Part shown: one piece after another, positions 8,484 through 16,374 of the stretch
Layout of the letters: every line of letters starts with the position of its first letter
Numbering within the stretch: position 1 is the stretch's first letter
Assembly: GCA_021372535.1 (NCBI GenBank)
Contig: JAJFUH010000036.1
Location: 1 to 64,000, forward strand
DNA: 64,000 nt
Source of the DNA: a bacterium
Lineage (GTDB): Bacteria > Latescibacterota > Latescibacteria > Latescibacterales > Latescibacteraceae
Reading direction: 5' to 3'
Translations under genes and position numbers: made by a program
Notes under the pieces: model-generated
Seen by the model: only the letters and a program-made list of their open reading frames with translations
Told to the model about the DNA's origin: nothing
Databases searched by the model: none

Positions 8484-8963
8484 ATGAAAACTGTGAATAA
8501 CGACGAAGAGCATATCAGGTGGATGAAACGGGCGCTCGCCGAGGCTGAGACCGCTTTGGGGCTTGGAGAGGCGCCGGTCGGGGCGGTAATCGTCAGGGAG
8601 GGCGTCATTATCGGCCGCGGCGGCAACAGGGTCGAGACGCTCAGGGACCCGACAGCCCATGCCGAGATTCTTGCCATCGGCGCCGCCGCTGAAGCGACCG
8701 GGTATGAGCGGCTCATCGATACGATCATGTATGTGACCCTCGAACCCTGTCCAATGTGTGCCGGAGCGATTGTGCTCGCGCGAATCCCGATGCTTGTGTA
8801 CGGCGCATCCGACCCGAAAATGGGCGCATGCGGCAGTATCTATGACATATGCGGAGACGGGGCGCTCAATCACAGGGTCGAGACAATTTCCGGTGTCATG
8901 GAACAGGAGTGTTCCGGTATCCTGCGCGAGTTTTTCCGTTCGCTCCGCAAGAACAACAAGTAA
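8484..8963 (+). CDS. tadA: tRNA-specific adenosine deaminase
   Basis: The 159-residue protein matches TadA in length and in all cytidine-deaminase-fold zinc motifs: HAE at 59-61 (zinc His and proton-shuttling Glu) and PCxxC at 88-92. It should convert the wobble adenosine of tRNA-Arg(ACG) to inosine. The following GASDPKMGACGS is also typical. No ribosome site is visible before the ATG; the predicted mRNA leader is very short. The gene is monocistronic, followed by repeat B and a serine tRNA. Confidence 0.93.
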   Translation: MKTVNNDEEHIRWMKRALAEAETALGLGEAPVGAVIVREGVIIGRGGNRVETLRDPTAHAEILAIGAAAEATGYERLIDTIMYVTLEPCPMCAGAIVLARIPMLVYGASDPKMGACGSIYDICGDGALNHRVETISGVMEQECSGILREFFRSLRKNNK

Positions 8964-8985
8964 GGGAAATAAACTAACCCGGATC

Positions 8986-9034
8986 ATTCACACGATTTCA
9001 TAGAACACGGATTTACATAGATCGATACGATTTA
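8986..9034 (+). repeat. dispersed intergenic repeat B, copy 2
   Basis: The segment TTCACACGATTTCATAGAACACGGATTTACATAGATCGAT aligns with 7862-7920 through ATAGAACrCGGATTTAC. It lies between tadA and the first tRNA-Ser. Further short TAAATCC/TTAATCC units continue to about 9076. Confidence 0.55.
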
Positions 9035-9104
9035 TAGAAGTCTTATTAAAATCTTGTAAATCCTGTTAATCCTGTCTGATTAATTGTTTTGCTGTTTCGG
9101 GGAT

Positions 9105-9193
9105 GGAGAGGTGCCAGAGCGGTTGAATGGGGCGGTCTCGAAAACCGTTGATGGCTTTGCCATCCCAGGGTTCGAATCCCTGCCTCTCCGCCA
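9105..9193 (+). tRNA. tRNA-Ser (anticodon CGA)
   Basis: An 89-base cloverleaf with encoded CCA. The acceptor stem is GGAGAGG/CCTCTCC with discriminator G, the anticodon stem GCGGT/ACCGT encloses the loop CTCGAAA (anticodon CGA, reading UCG), and the T-arm GGTTCGAATCC is canonical. A long variable arm (TGATGGCTTTGCCATC) marks it as class II and identifies serine. Confidence 0.96.
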
Positions 9194-9251
9194 ATTTCGG
9201 GAATAAATTGTGAAGAGATTATACCGTTTAGAAGTTTCGGTGGGCATTTGG

Positions 9252-9280
9252 TTGAGATTATATACAGTCGTCAGTAAAAT
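9252..9280 (+). promoter_or_regulatory. promoter for the HhH protein gene
   Basis: TTGAGA (9252-9257) and TAAAAT (9275-9280) are separated by exactly 17 bases. Transcription would begin near 9287, giving a leader of about 25 bases before the ATG at 9312. Confidence 0.45.
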
Positions 9281-9311
9281 CCGATAAACATGATAATTTT
9301 GATTTGCCATT

Positions 9312-9602
9312 ATGAATTCACTTAAGTCTAAAACAGATTCGCTGACAGTAATACCGGGCATTGGAAAATCGATGGCTGATGATTTACGAAATATCGGTAT
9401 TAACACTGTCAATGATCTTAAGGGAAAGAATCCCGAAAACCTGTATGAACTTTCTAATGAATATGCCGGCACAATCCAGGATAGATGCGTATTGTACGCA
9501 TTTCGATGTGCAGTATATTTTGCAGAAGGTGGCCGTGATGTTGAAAAATTAAAATGGTGGAACTGGAAAGATAAAAAGGAGCGCCTTAAAAGAAAAACAT
9601 GA
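9312..9602 (+). CDS. helix-hairpin-helix protein of the Cdd1 (pathogenicity locus) family
   Basis: The 96-residue protein contains a helix-hairpin-helix element (VIPGIGKSMADDLRNIGI, about 18-35) followed by VNDLKGKNPENLYE and the family hallmark DRCVLYAFRCAVYFAEG near 63-79. This matches Cdd1-type proteins, which are small, widespread and poorly characterised; the HhH suggests nucleic-acid binding. The C-terminus is very basic (KKERLKRK). No Shine-Dalgarno is evident. The gene sits alone between two serine tRNA genes, so its transcript could run into the second tRNA. Confidence 0.75.
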   Translation: MNSLKSKTDSLTVIPGIGKSMADDLRNIGINTVNDLKGKNPENLYELSNEYAGTIQDRCVLYAFRCAVYFAEGGRDVEKLKWWNWKDKKERLKRKT

Positions 9603-9810
9603 AATCGTCCGGTCCGAAGGGTTCGCTTCTTCGGAAGATGGAAGGGGGAATTTCACCCAACCTACTATTTTGGGGCGAAATCTGTTCGAATATTTTCGAA
9701 TGCACTCCGCCAGAGAACATATAATCGAATATATTATTATCTGTACTCAAGTTACATAGATCTTTGTCATGATGTCATGCCTTGAAATGTTGTGCATGAC
9801 CCTGTTTAAC

Positions 9811-9900
9811 GGAGAGGTGTCCGAGCTGGCCGAAGGAGCACGACTGGAAATCGTGTACTGGTAACCCCAGTCGAGGGTTCGAATCCCTCCCTCTCCGCCA
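9811..9900 (+). tRNA. tRNA-Ser (anticodon GGA)
   Basis: A 90-base cloverleaf with encoded CCA. The acceptor stem GGAGAGG/CCTCTCC is identical to that of the upstream tRNA-Ser. The anticodon stem CACGA/TCGTG encloses CTGGAAA (anticodon GGA, reading UCC and UCU). The variable arm (TACTGGTAACCCCAGT) is long, as in class II tRNAs. Confidence 0.96.
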
Positions 9901-10034
9901 TGATGTCTTCGTTTCGAATCACGCTGTGCATGAAACCGCTATACTTTTCCTCCGAAATATGGTACACTATATTACAGTTCCAGCGACTCAATGAGGACGA
10001 ATCCCCCGGGTATCTGAAGAAAAGGAGTTCTCCC

Positions 10035-10316
10035 ATGGTAACTGCTGTTGTGCTTTTAACCGTCGAACGTGGCAGGATCAACGAAGTGGCGGACAACCTC
10101 ACCGCAATGAAAGGCGTGTCGGAAGTCTATTCCGTTGGCGGACGGTTCGATCTCGTGGCTGTGCTGCGTGTGAAAAACAACGAGAAACTCGCCGAGCTCG
10201 TAACCGATCACATGCTCAAGGTGAAGGGTATTCTGACTTCGGAGACACTGCTGGCGTTTAAAGTATTTTCCCGTCATGATCTCGAAAGTATGTTCTCAAT
10301 CGGTCTTGAGGGCTGA
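10035..10316 (+). CDS. stand-alone Lrp/AsnC ligand-binding (RAM) domain protein
   Basis: The 93-residue protein consists only of the alpha-beta ligand-binding domain of Lrp/AsnC regulators: AVVLLTVERGR at the start, VSEVYSVGGRFDLVAVLRV in the middle, KGILTSETLLAFKVFS at the end. No DNA-binding helix-turn-helix is present. I chose ATG 10035 because AAAGGAG lies 7 bases upstream; the longer frame would begin inside the tRNA 3' end. Such proteins bind amino acids or related ligands and oligomerise, with unclear targets. A gamma-glutamyltransferase gene follows 29 bases downstream and may share its transcript. Confidence 0.8.
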   Translation: MVTAVVLLTVERGRINEVADNLTAMKGVSEVYSVGGRFDLVAVLRVKNNEKLAELVTDHMLKVKGILTSETLLAFKVFSRHDLESMFSIGLEG

Positions 10317-10345
10317 GTGTAACCATACTTTTACGCGGGATTATC

Positions 10346-11929
10346 ATGAACCATTTTACCTTTGATTTTCCGTATCCTTCCCAGCGCATGCCTCTGCTCG
10401 CACGTAATATCGTGGCGACATCCCAGCCGCTTGCGGCCCAGGCAGGATTGAGAATGCTCCGGAAATGCGGAAATGCCGTTGATGCTGCTTTGGCGGCTGC
10501 CATAACACTCACCGTGGTCGAACCCAACAACAACGGTCTGGGAAGCGATGCATTCGCCCTCGTATGGGATGGTGAAAAGCTTCATGGGCTCAATGCTTCC
10601 GGGAGATCGCCCGCCGCGCTGAAACCGGAGCATTTTGACGGAATGGAAGCGATGCCCGAGCTGGGATGGGGTCCGACGACTGTTCCGGGCGCCGTTTCCG
10701 CATGGATCGCCCTTTCCGACCGCTTCGGAAGTGTGCCGTTTGAGATTCTGTTCAAATCCGCACTCGATTATGCCGAAAACGGATTTATGGTGTCGCCGAT
10801 TACCGCACTCAGGTGGCAGGAAGCGAAAAAGCGTTACCGCGGGTTCCCGGAATTCGCTGATGTTTTTTTACCCGGTGGTCGCGCCCCGAAAGCCGGTGAA
10901 ACGGTATGTTTCCATGACCATGCCATGTCGCTGAAACATATCCGCGATACGCGCGGCGAGGCGTTGTACCGTGGCGACCTGGCGGAAAAAATCGTCGCCT
11001 ATGCTAAGGCAACCGGCGGGCTGATGACCATGGAAGACCTTGCGGAGCACCGCGCCGACTGGGTGGATCCCCTGTCTCTCGATTACGGGGATATCACGCT
11101 TCATGAAATACCCCCGAACGGGCAGGGGATTGCCGCGCTTATCGCGCTGGGTATCCTTCGGCACCGGAATCCCGGGAAGTACCCGGTTGATTCCGCAGAC
11201 AGCCTGCACCTCCAGATTGAAGCAATGAAACTTGCGTTCGCCGATACGCATCGTTATGTATCCGATCCTGCCTTCATGGAGCTCGCTCCCTGTGACATGC
11301 TCGATCCGGATTACCTTTCCGGGCGTGCGGAAACGATCGACATGAAACGGGCAAAAAATCCTCTGTGCGGTGAATCCTTCAAAGGCGGGACCGTTTATCT
11401 GGCTGCCGCCGATGCCAGGGGCATGATGGTGTCCTTTATCCAGTCGAACTACATGGGCTTCGGCTCTGGAATTGTTGTTCCGGGCACCGGGATCGCTCTT
11501 CAGAACCGCGGTTCGTGCTTTACTCTCGAGAAAGGACACCCGAACCGGGTTGCCGGGAAAAAACGTCCATATCATACCATCATCCCCGCATTTGTGACGA
11601 GAAACGGCCAGCCGCTCATGAGTTTCGGAGTCATGGGTGGTCATATGCAGCCACAGGGGCATGTTCAGATGATGCTCAGGATTTTCGAGTACGGGCAGAA
11701 TCCACAGGCTGCATCCGATGCGCCGCGCTGGCAGGTGTTCAGTGGCCTCGATGTGGGATTTGAGCCGGGAATAAAATCCGGTGTTCTCGATGAATTAAGC
11801 GCCCGGGGACACCGTATAAAAATACTCGAACCGCGGTATTTCGGGGGAGCACAGCTTATTTACAAACTCGATAACGGTTACTGCGCCGGCTCCGACCACC
11901 GTAAGGACGGCTGTGCGGTCGGATTTTAA
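10346..11929 (+). CDS. gamma-glutamyltransferase family protein
   Basis: The 527-residue protein is an Ntn-hydrolase of the GGT family. The N-terminal half carries the conserved stretch RKCGNAVDAALAAAITLTVVEP (about 40-60), and the autoprocessing junction is at GG-T349, where Thr349 (GGTVYLAAAD) would become the N-terminal nucleophile of the small subunit. GSGIVVPGTGIALQNRG and the C-terminal GGAQLIYK also fit. The start has no signal peptide, so it looks cytoplasmic, unlike classical periplasmic glutathione GGTs. Substrates could be gamma-glutamyl compounds or other amides. The start ATG has no strong ribosome site (GCGGGATT), but no better candidate exists. Confidence 0.9.
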   Translation: MNHFTFDFPYPSQRMPLLARNIVATSQPLAAQAGLRMLRKCGNAVDAALAAAITLTVVEPNNNGLGSDAFALVWDGEKLHGLNASGRSPAALKPEHFDGMEAMPELGWGPTTVPGAVSAWIALSDRFGSVPFEILFKSALDYAENGFMVSPITALRWQEAKKRYRGFPEFADVFLPGGRAPKAGETVCFHDHAMSLKHIRDTRGEALYRGDLAEKIVAYAKATGGLMTMEDLAEHRADWVDPLSLDYGDITLHEIPPNGQGIAALIALGILRHRNPGKYPVDSADSLHLQIEAMKLAFADTHRYVSDPAFMELAPCDMLDPDYLSGRAETIDMKRAKNPLCGESFKGGTVYLAAADARGMMVSFIQSNYMGFGSGIVVPGTGIALQNRGSCFTLEKGHPNRVAGKKRPYHTIIPAFVTRNGQPLMSFGVMGGHMQPQGHVQMMLRIFEYGQNPQAASDAPRWQVFSGLDVGFEPGIKSGVLDELSARGHRIKILEPRYFGGAQLIYKLDNGYCAGSDHRKDGCAVGF

Positions 11930-12048
11930 CGAAAGTTGTTCGTGTGATGAAATCAACTAGTACATGAGAAAAACCACTGTGAAATTATCTATGAATATTT
12001 TCAGATAAATCCGGGTATAAGGTTTCTGGTAAAAAAGGAGAATTATCG

Positions 12049-12468
12049 GTGGACAGAACGCTGCTGTTGGTAAAACCGAATGTTGTGAGAATTCATAAGA
12101 TCGGAGCGGTGCTCGATGCTTTGGAAGAGAAGGGTCTTGTCATCAGGGACATGCGCATGTTGACACTCACCAGAGAACGTGCTGAGACATTTTATGCGAT
12201 ACACCGCGGGAAATCTTTTTATGACCGGCTCGTTACATTCATGACTTCCGGCCCCATAGTGGCTGTTATACTTGAACATGAAAACTGTGTCGAGTATGTT
12301 CGCAGTGTGATTGGAAATACCGACCCCGAAAAAGCCGCAAAGGGAACGATTCGTAAGCTCTATGGTCTCAGTATAACCGAAAATGCGGTGCATGCCTCGG
12401 ACTCGAATGAAAACGCCGAAAAGGAAATATCGATCATGTTCGGCAGACAGAGTGAAAAAAAACAATGA
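12049..12468 (+). CDS. ndk: nucleoside diphosphate kinase
   Basis: The 139-residue protein is full length for Ndk and carries the phosphorylated histidine H115 in NAVHASDS, plus the N-terminal TLLLVKPN and GNTDPEKA motifs. It balances NTP and dNTP pools in the cytoplasm. The start is GTG at 12049, supported by AAAAAAGGAG ending 8 bases upstream. It lies in front of the fatty-acid operon but is separated from it by a consensus promoter. Confidence 0.95.
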   Translation: MDRTLLLVKPNVVRIHKIGAVLDALEEKGLVIRDMRMLTLTRERAETFYAIHRGKSFYDRLVTFMTSGPIVAVILEHENCVEYVRSVIGNTDPEKAAKGTIRKLYGLSITENAVHASDSNENAEKEISIMFGRQSEKKQ

Positions 12469-12540
12469 ACTTTTCACGATATCGGGAGTTAGTAAAACTA
12501 TATGTCTGGAAAAACAACAGTTTTGACGGAAATAATCGAC

Positions 12541-12569
12541 TTGACATTGACATGAATATTTCGTATAAT
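12541..12569 (+). promoter_or_regulatory. consensus sigma70 promoter of the yceD-rpmF-fab operon
   Basis: A perfect TTGACA (12541-12546) and a perfect TATAAT (12564-12569) are separated by 17 bases. Transcription should start around 12576, only about 9 bases before the yceD ATG at 12585. The AAAGGA at 12571-12576, which would serve as ribosome site, then lies at or upstream of the start point, so this transcript would be almost leaderless. Confidence 0.8.
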
Positions 12570-12584
12570 TAAAGGATATTTAAA

Positions 12585-13136
12585 ATGAAAATTGATCTTT
12601 TTGGCACAATTGACGAAAACGATCATATTTCAGTCGAATGCGATCCCCAGGAAATCGATATAGCATTCGATGATGTGTATACCAGAGTGGACGGACCCAT
12701 TAAAGTGAACTGTCGCCTCCACAGGAGCGAAGAGTTTGTTTATGTGGAGGGGAAGGTGAAGGCGGTTCTCGAAATGGATTGTTCACGGTGTGTGGAGCCG
12801 TTTCTGCAGGACATCGAAGAAAATTTTTCATTTGTCGTTCGCAGGCTGAAGATCGGGGAAACAGCGCCCGAAGGTTCCAATGAGGGAGAGGAATTGGATG
12901 AGGAAAATCTGATTTACCTCCCGCATGATGAAAATTCGATGGACATTGCGGAGCTCGTCCGTGATGCCGTCATCCTGTCGGTTCCCCTTAAACCGGTATG
13001 CAGCGAGAGCTGCAAGGGATTGTGTTCTGTCTGCGGACATAACCTGAACACGGGGGATTGCGGATGCAGTGAAAAACGTACCGATCCGCGCTGGCAGTCG
13101 TTATCGGGTTTGTTCGATAAAAATATGGAAAAATAA
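12585..13136 (+). CDS. yceD: YceD/DUF177 family protein
   Basis: The 183-residue protein shows the DUF177 signature: a CSRC pair near residue 66 (CSRCVEPF), the acidic middle with DIAELVRDAVILSVPLKPVC, and the C-terminal cysteine cluster CSESCKGLCSVCGHNLNTGDCGC-type zinc site. The YceD family has been linked to 23S rRNA accumulation and is almost always encoded next to rpmF, as here (33-base gap). The gene is the first of the fatty-acid operon. AAAGGA lies 8 bases before the ATG and would serve transcripts reading through from ndk. Confidence 0.92.
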   Translation: MKIDLFGTIDENDHISVECDPQEIDIAFDDVYTRVDGPIKVNCRLHRSEEFVYVEGKVKAVLEMDCSRCVEPFLQDIEENFSFVVRRLKIGETAPEGSNEGEELDEENLIYLPHDENSMDIAELVRDAVILSVPLKPVCSESCKGLCSVCGHNLNTGDCGCSEKRTDPRWQSLSGLFDKNMEK

Positions 13137-13169
13137 CTGTGCTTGTTGTTAATATGAAAGGAGTGTTAC

Positions 13170-13352
13170 ATGGCAGTTCCAAAGAGAAAGACATCGAAAT
13201 CGCGAAAAGGAATGCGCCGATCCCACTGGAATGCAAAATTACCCTCGATAGCAACATGTGATCACTGTGGTCAGCCTGTTATGCCTCACCGTGTATGTCC
13301 TGGCTGTGGATATTACAAAAACAGGCAGGTTATCGAACCCGCTGAAGCATAA
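13170..13352 (+). CDS. rpmF: 50S ribosomal protein L32
   Basis: The 60-residue protein has the L32 layout: a basic N-terminus (AVPKRKTSKSRKGMRRSHW) and a zinc ribbon with two cysteine pairs (CDHC and CPGC), ending in NRQVIEP. AAAGGAG precedes the ATG. It sits between yceD and plsX, the conserved arrangement in many bacteria that couples ribosome and lipid synthesis. Confidence 0.97.
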   Translation: MAVPKRKTSKSRKGMRRSHWNAKLPSIATCDHCGQPVMPHRVCPGCGYYKNRQVIEPAEA

Positions 13353-13364
13353 TTGGTTTCTGAT

Positions 13365-14432
13365 ATGGCTGGAAAGGTCATACGAATAGCTGTCGATGCG
13401 ATGGGCGGCGACATTGTTCCCGATGTTCCTGTCGAGGGAAGTATCTGCGCTGTCGAAAAATATCCTGACGTTGAAATTGCGCTTGTCGGTGATGAGTCCC
13501 GGGTTGGTGAATCGCTGAAAAACATGTTTTTTCCGGAATCGTCGAAAAAAACACGTCATTCGGGTAAAGAAGCTTTCAGGAACAGAATTCGCGTTGTTCA
13601 CGCTAACGAAATCATCGAGATGTGCGATACGCCGGCCCGTGCGATTCGTGCCAAGAAGAATGCCTCTATCGTTGTTGCCAACAAACTGTGCCGCTCGGGT
13701 GAAGCAGATGCGGTTATTTCCGCCGGTAATACGGGAGCCGCGATGGCGTCATCCCTGTTATACATGGGAAGACTGACCGGCGTGTCACGTCCTGCCATTA
13801 TGACTCTTTTCCCTTCAATGAAAAATGTTGTTGCGGTTATCGATTCCGGTGCGAACACTGATTGCAAACCCGAGCATCTCTTTCAGTTCGCGGTGATGGC
13901 TTCGGTTTTTGTCTCCTGCGTACTGGGTTACGATAATCCCCGCGTCGGGCTTCTCAGTATCGGTGAAGAACGCACCAAGGGGAATGAACTGACAATCGGG
14001 GCGTATGACCTCCTCGAAAAATCCGATCTGAATTTTATCGGAAACGTCGAGGGACGAGATATTTTCAAAGGTTCAACGGATGTCGTTGTATGCGACGGTT
14101 TTGTAGGAAACATCGTCCTTAAATTCGGCGAGAGCATATTCGGGTTCATCATTCATGCCCTCCGGAAAAATATTACAAGGAAAATACCCCGTATGATCGG
14201 GGCTTTTTTACTCAAGCCCGCTTTCAGGGAAATAAAGGCTCAGTTGAGCCCGGAGGACTATGGAGGTGCTCCGCTTTTAGGTGTTGACGGAATCTCGATC
14301 ATTTGCCACGGTAACTCGACCCCTGTTGCAATTTCAAACGCTATCGGAGTAGCCCGCCAGCTGGTGTTGAAAGATGCCAATGAGCAGATAAAACGTGAAC
14401 TTTCCAAAAAGAGCCTCAAAAATAATGACTAA
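13365..14432 (+). CDS. plsX: phosphate acyltransferase PlsX
   Basis: The protein (355 residues from ATG 13365) begins with the PlsX hallmark IRIAVDAMGGD and contains SAGNTGAAMA, VCDGFVGNIVLKFGE and GAPLLGVDG. It converts acyl-ACP to acyl-phosphate for phospholipid synthesis, acting at the cytoplasmic membrane. An in-frame TTG directly after the rpmF stop (13353) would add four residues; I prefer the ATG because MAGKVIRIAVDAMGG matches the usual N-terminus. Neither start has a clear ribosome site, so translation may be coupled to rpmF. The 3' end overlaps fabH by 8 bases. Confidence 0.95.
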   Translation: MAGKVIRIAVDAMGGDIVPDVPVEGSICAVEKYPDVEIALVGDESRVGESLKNMFFPESSKKTRHSGKEAFRNRIRVVHANEIIEMCDTPARAIRAKKNASIVVANKLCRSGEADAVISAGNTGAAMASSLLYMGRLTGVSRPAIMTLFPSMKNVVAVIDSGANTDCKPEHLFQFAVMASVFVSCVLGYDNPRVGLLSIGEERTKGNELTIGAYDLLEKSDLNFIGNVEGRDIFKGSTDVVVCDGFVGNIVLKFGESIFGFIIHALRKNITRKIPRMIGAFLLKPAFREIKAQLSPEDYGGAPLLGVDGISIICHGNSTPVAISNAIGVARQLVLKDANEQIKRELSKKSLKNND

Positions 14433-15408
14433 TTACCCTGTAATCACCGGCCTTGGATTTTCCGTTCCGTCCCAGGTGTGGGATAACCATCGCCTCGAAA
14501 AAATGGTTGATACCTCGGATGAATGGATCAGATCACGAACCGGAATCGTAACACGCTGCATCGCGGAAGACCACGAAACAACTGCCACGCTCGCATCGGA
14601 AGCCGCACTGAAAGCGCTCGAAAAAGCCGGCCGGGAACCGGTTGACATCGATGTCATCATCATTGCGACCATGAGTCCCGAAATGCCGTTTCCCGCTACT
14701 GCATGTTTTGTTCAGGAAAGTATCGGCGCTAAAAATGCGTCCGCGTTCGACATATCTGCTGCCTGTACAGGCTTTATTTATGGTCTTGCCGTTGCATCCG
14801 CGATGATTTCGTCAGGTGCCGCGCGAAATATTCTCGTTATCGGCGCCGAGGTTCTTTCACGGGTTATCGACTGGACTGACCGCGATACGTGCGTGCTTTT
14901 TGGCGATGGCGCCGGAGCAGCGGTTGTGTCAAACGAAGGCGGGGGCGGCAGAATTATCGACTGCATGATTCATTCCGATGGCTCGAACGCCGATCTTCTC
15001 TATATGCCGGGCGGTGGTTCACGCTTTCCGGCAAGCGAGGAAACGGTCCGTAACAGGATGCATTACCTCAAAATGACCGGTCAGGGGCTCTATAAGGTGG
15101 CAAGCGTGTCGATGGCCGAAGCGGTGTATAATATTCTGAAACGGAACAATCTCACGGTTGACGATATGGATCTCTTGATTCCTCATCAGGCGAATGGCCG
15201 TATAATCCAGACAACTGCAAAAAAGCTTGAAATGCCTCCTGAAAAAGCGTACGTTAATATTGATAAATATGGTAACACATCCGCTGCAACCATCCCGATT
15301 GCAATGACCGAGGCCCGGAATGAGGGATTGCTCGGAGAAGGTAAGAATGTTGTTCTTGTGGCGTTCGGCAGCGGTATGACCTGGGGGTCGGCGCTGTTAA
15401 AGTACTGA
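14425..15408 (+). CDS. fabH: 3-oxoacyl-ACP synthase III
   Basis: The 327-residue enzyme carries the KASIII triad: Cys114 in SAACTGF, His in LLIPHQANGR and Asn in YGNTSAAT. It condenses acetyl-CoA (or another short acyl-CoA) with malonyl-ACP to start fatty-acid chains. ATG 14425 overlaps the plsX end by 8 bases and gives the normal N-terminus ITGLGFSVP; an upstream in-frame GTG would add ten unlikely residues. It is followed by fabD after 51 bases. Confidence 0.96.
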   Translation: MTNYPVITGLGFSVPSQVWDNHRLEKMVDTSDEWIRSRTGIVTRCIAEDHETTATLASEAALKALEKAGREPVDIDVIIIATMSPEMPFPATACFVQESIGAKNASAFDISAACTGFIYGLAVASAMISSGAARNILVIGAEVLSRVIDWTDRDTCVLFGDGAGAAVVSNEGGGGRIIDCMIHSDGSNADLLYMPGGGSRFPASEETVRNRMHYLKMTGQGLYKVASVSMAEAVYNILKRNNLTVDDMDLLIPHQANGRIIQTTAKKLEMPPEKAYVNIDKYGNTSAATIPIAMTEARNEGLLGEGKNVVLVAFGSGMTWGSALLKY

Positions 15409-15459
15409 AATCCCTGTGTTCCCATATCACTTTGTCACTTTTTAAATAAATGACTGCTT

Positions 15460-16374
15460 ATGAATAAAACTGCATTTTTATATCCCGGACAGGGTTCACA
15501 GACAGTCGGTATGGGAGTTTCTCTCATATCGTCGTTTCCTGAAGCGGCGGATGTCTTTGAACAGGCTTCCAGCCTTGCCGGATATGACATGGCGGCGCTC
15601 TGTTCCGGGGGGCCGGTTGAAAAACTCTCCCGAACCCTCTATACTCAGCCGGCGCTTTATACGGTCGAGGCAGCCATCACCGGTATTCTTCTTTCAGGCG
15701 GAACCGAGCCTGCCGCGGTCGCGGGTCATAGTCTCGGCGAGTTCAGCGCCTGGTTTGCGGCGGGTGTGTACGATTTCGGGGATGGTTTCAGGCTTGTCTC
15801 GGAAAGAGCACGGCTCATGGACAGCGCCGATCCCGAAGGAAACGGCACCATGTGCGCTGTTATCGGACTGTCCGCCGAAGTCGTGGCGGACATATGCTCC
15901 GGTATCGATGGCACCGTTGTGGTCGCAAATTATAATTCTCCGCTCCAGCAGGTTATTTCGGGAGAAAAGAAAGCGGTCGAAAATGCCGGTATGGTTCTTA
16001 AAGAACATGGCGCGAAACGCGTGCTTCCCCTGAATGTGAGCGGCGCGTTTCATTCCCCGCTTATGGAAAAAGCCCGGGATAGTTTTTCGGAATCGGTCGA
16101 TACGGCCGCTGTCACCGATGCACGTATTCCGGTCTATGCCAATGTCACCGCCGCTCCGGTGACATCTGCCGATCAGATACGGCAGCTCATGGTGCGTCAG
16201 ATGACTTCTCCGGTCAGATGGACTGAGACGGTTCAGGCCATGATACGGGATGGGATTGAAGAAGTGTATGAAATCGGCCCGGGAAACGTTCTTGCCGGTC
16301 TGATTAAGCGGATCGACGAGTCGTTGACGGTTCGATCAATATCCGATGCGGACAGCCTCAGGGGGATTTTATGA
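15460..16374 (+). CDS. fabD: malonyl-CoA:ACP transacylase
   Basis: The 304-residue protein has the MCAT motifs LYPGQGSQTVGMG at the N-terminus, GHSLGE with nucleophile Ser91, and SGAFHSPLM with the partner His. It loads malonyl groups onto ACP. The upstream 51 bases contain TCACTTTGTCACTTTTT, a member of the intergenic GACAAAG repeat type, and no obvious ribosome site. The gene overlaps fabG by four bases (ATGA). Confidence 0.96.
   Translation: MNKTAFLYPGQGSQTVGMGVSLISSFPEAADVFEQASSLAGYDMAALCSGGPVEKLSRTLYTQPALYTVEAAITGILLSGGTEPAAVAGHSLGEFSAWFAAGVYDFGDGFRLVSERARLMDSADPEGNGTMCAVIGLSAEVVADICSGIDGTVVVANYNSPLQQVISGEKKAVENAGMVLKEHGAKRVLPLNVSGAFHSPLMEKARDSFSESVDTAAVTDARIPVYANVTAAPVTSADQIRQLMVRQMTSPVRWTETVQAMIRDGIEEVYEIGPGNVLAGLIKRIDESLTVRSISDADSLRGIL

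Noticed and set aside
9603-9810. TCCGAAG/CTTCGGA inverted repeat (9613-9635) as terminator of the HhH gene
   Set aside because: The stem is not followed by a T-run on the plus strand and the loop is 9 bases; it is noted only as a hairpin.
9900-10034. Longer N-terminus for the RAM-domain protein
   Set aside because: It would start inside the tRNA 3' end and has no ribosome site, whereas ATG 10035 has AAAGGAG.
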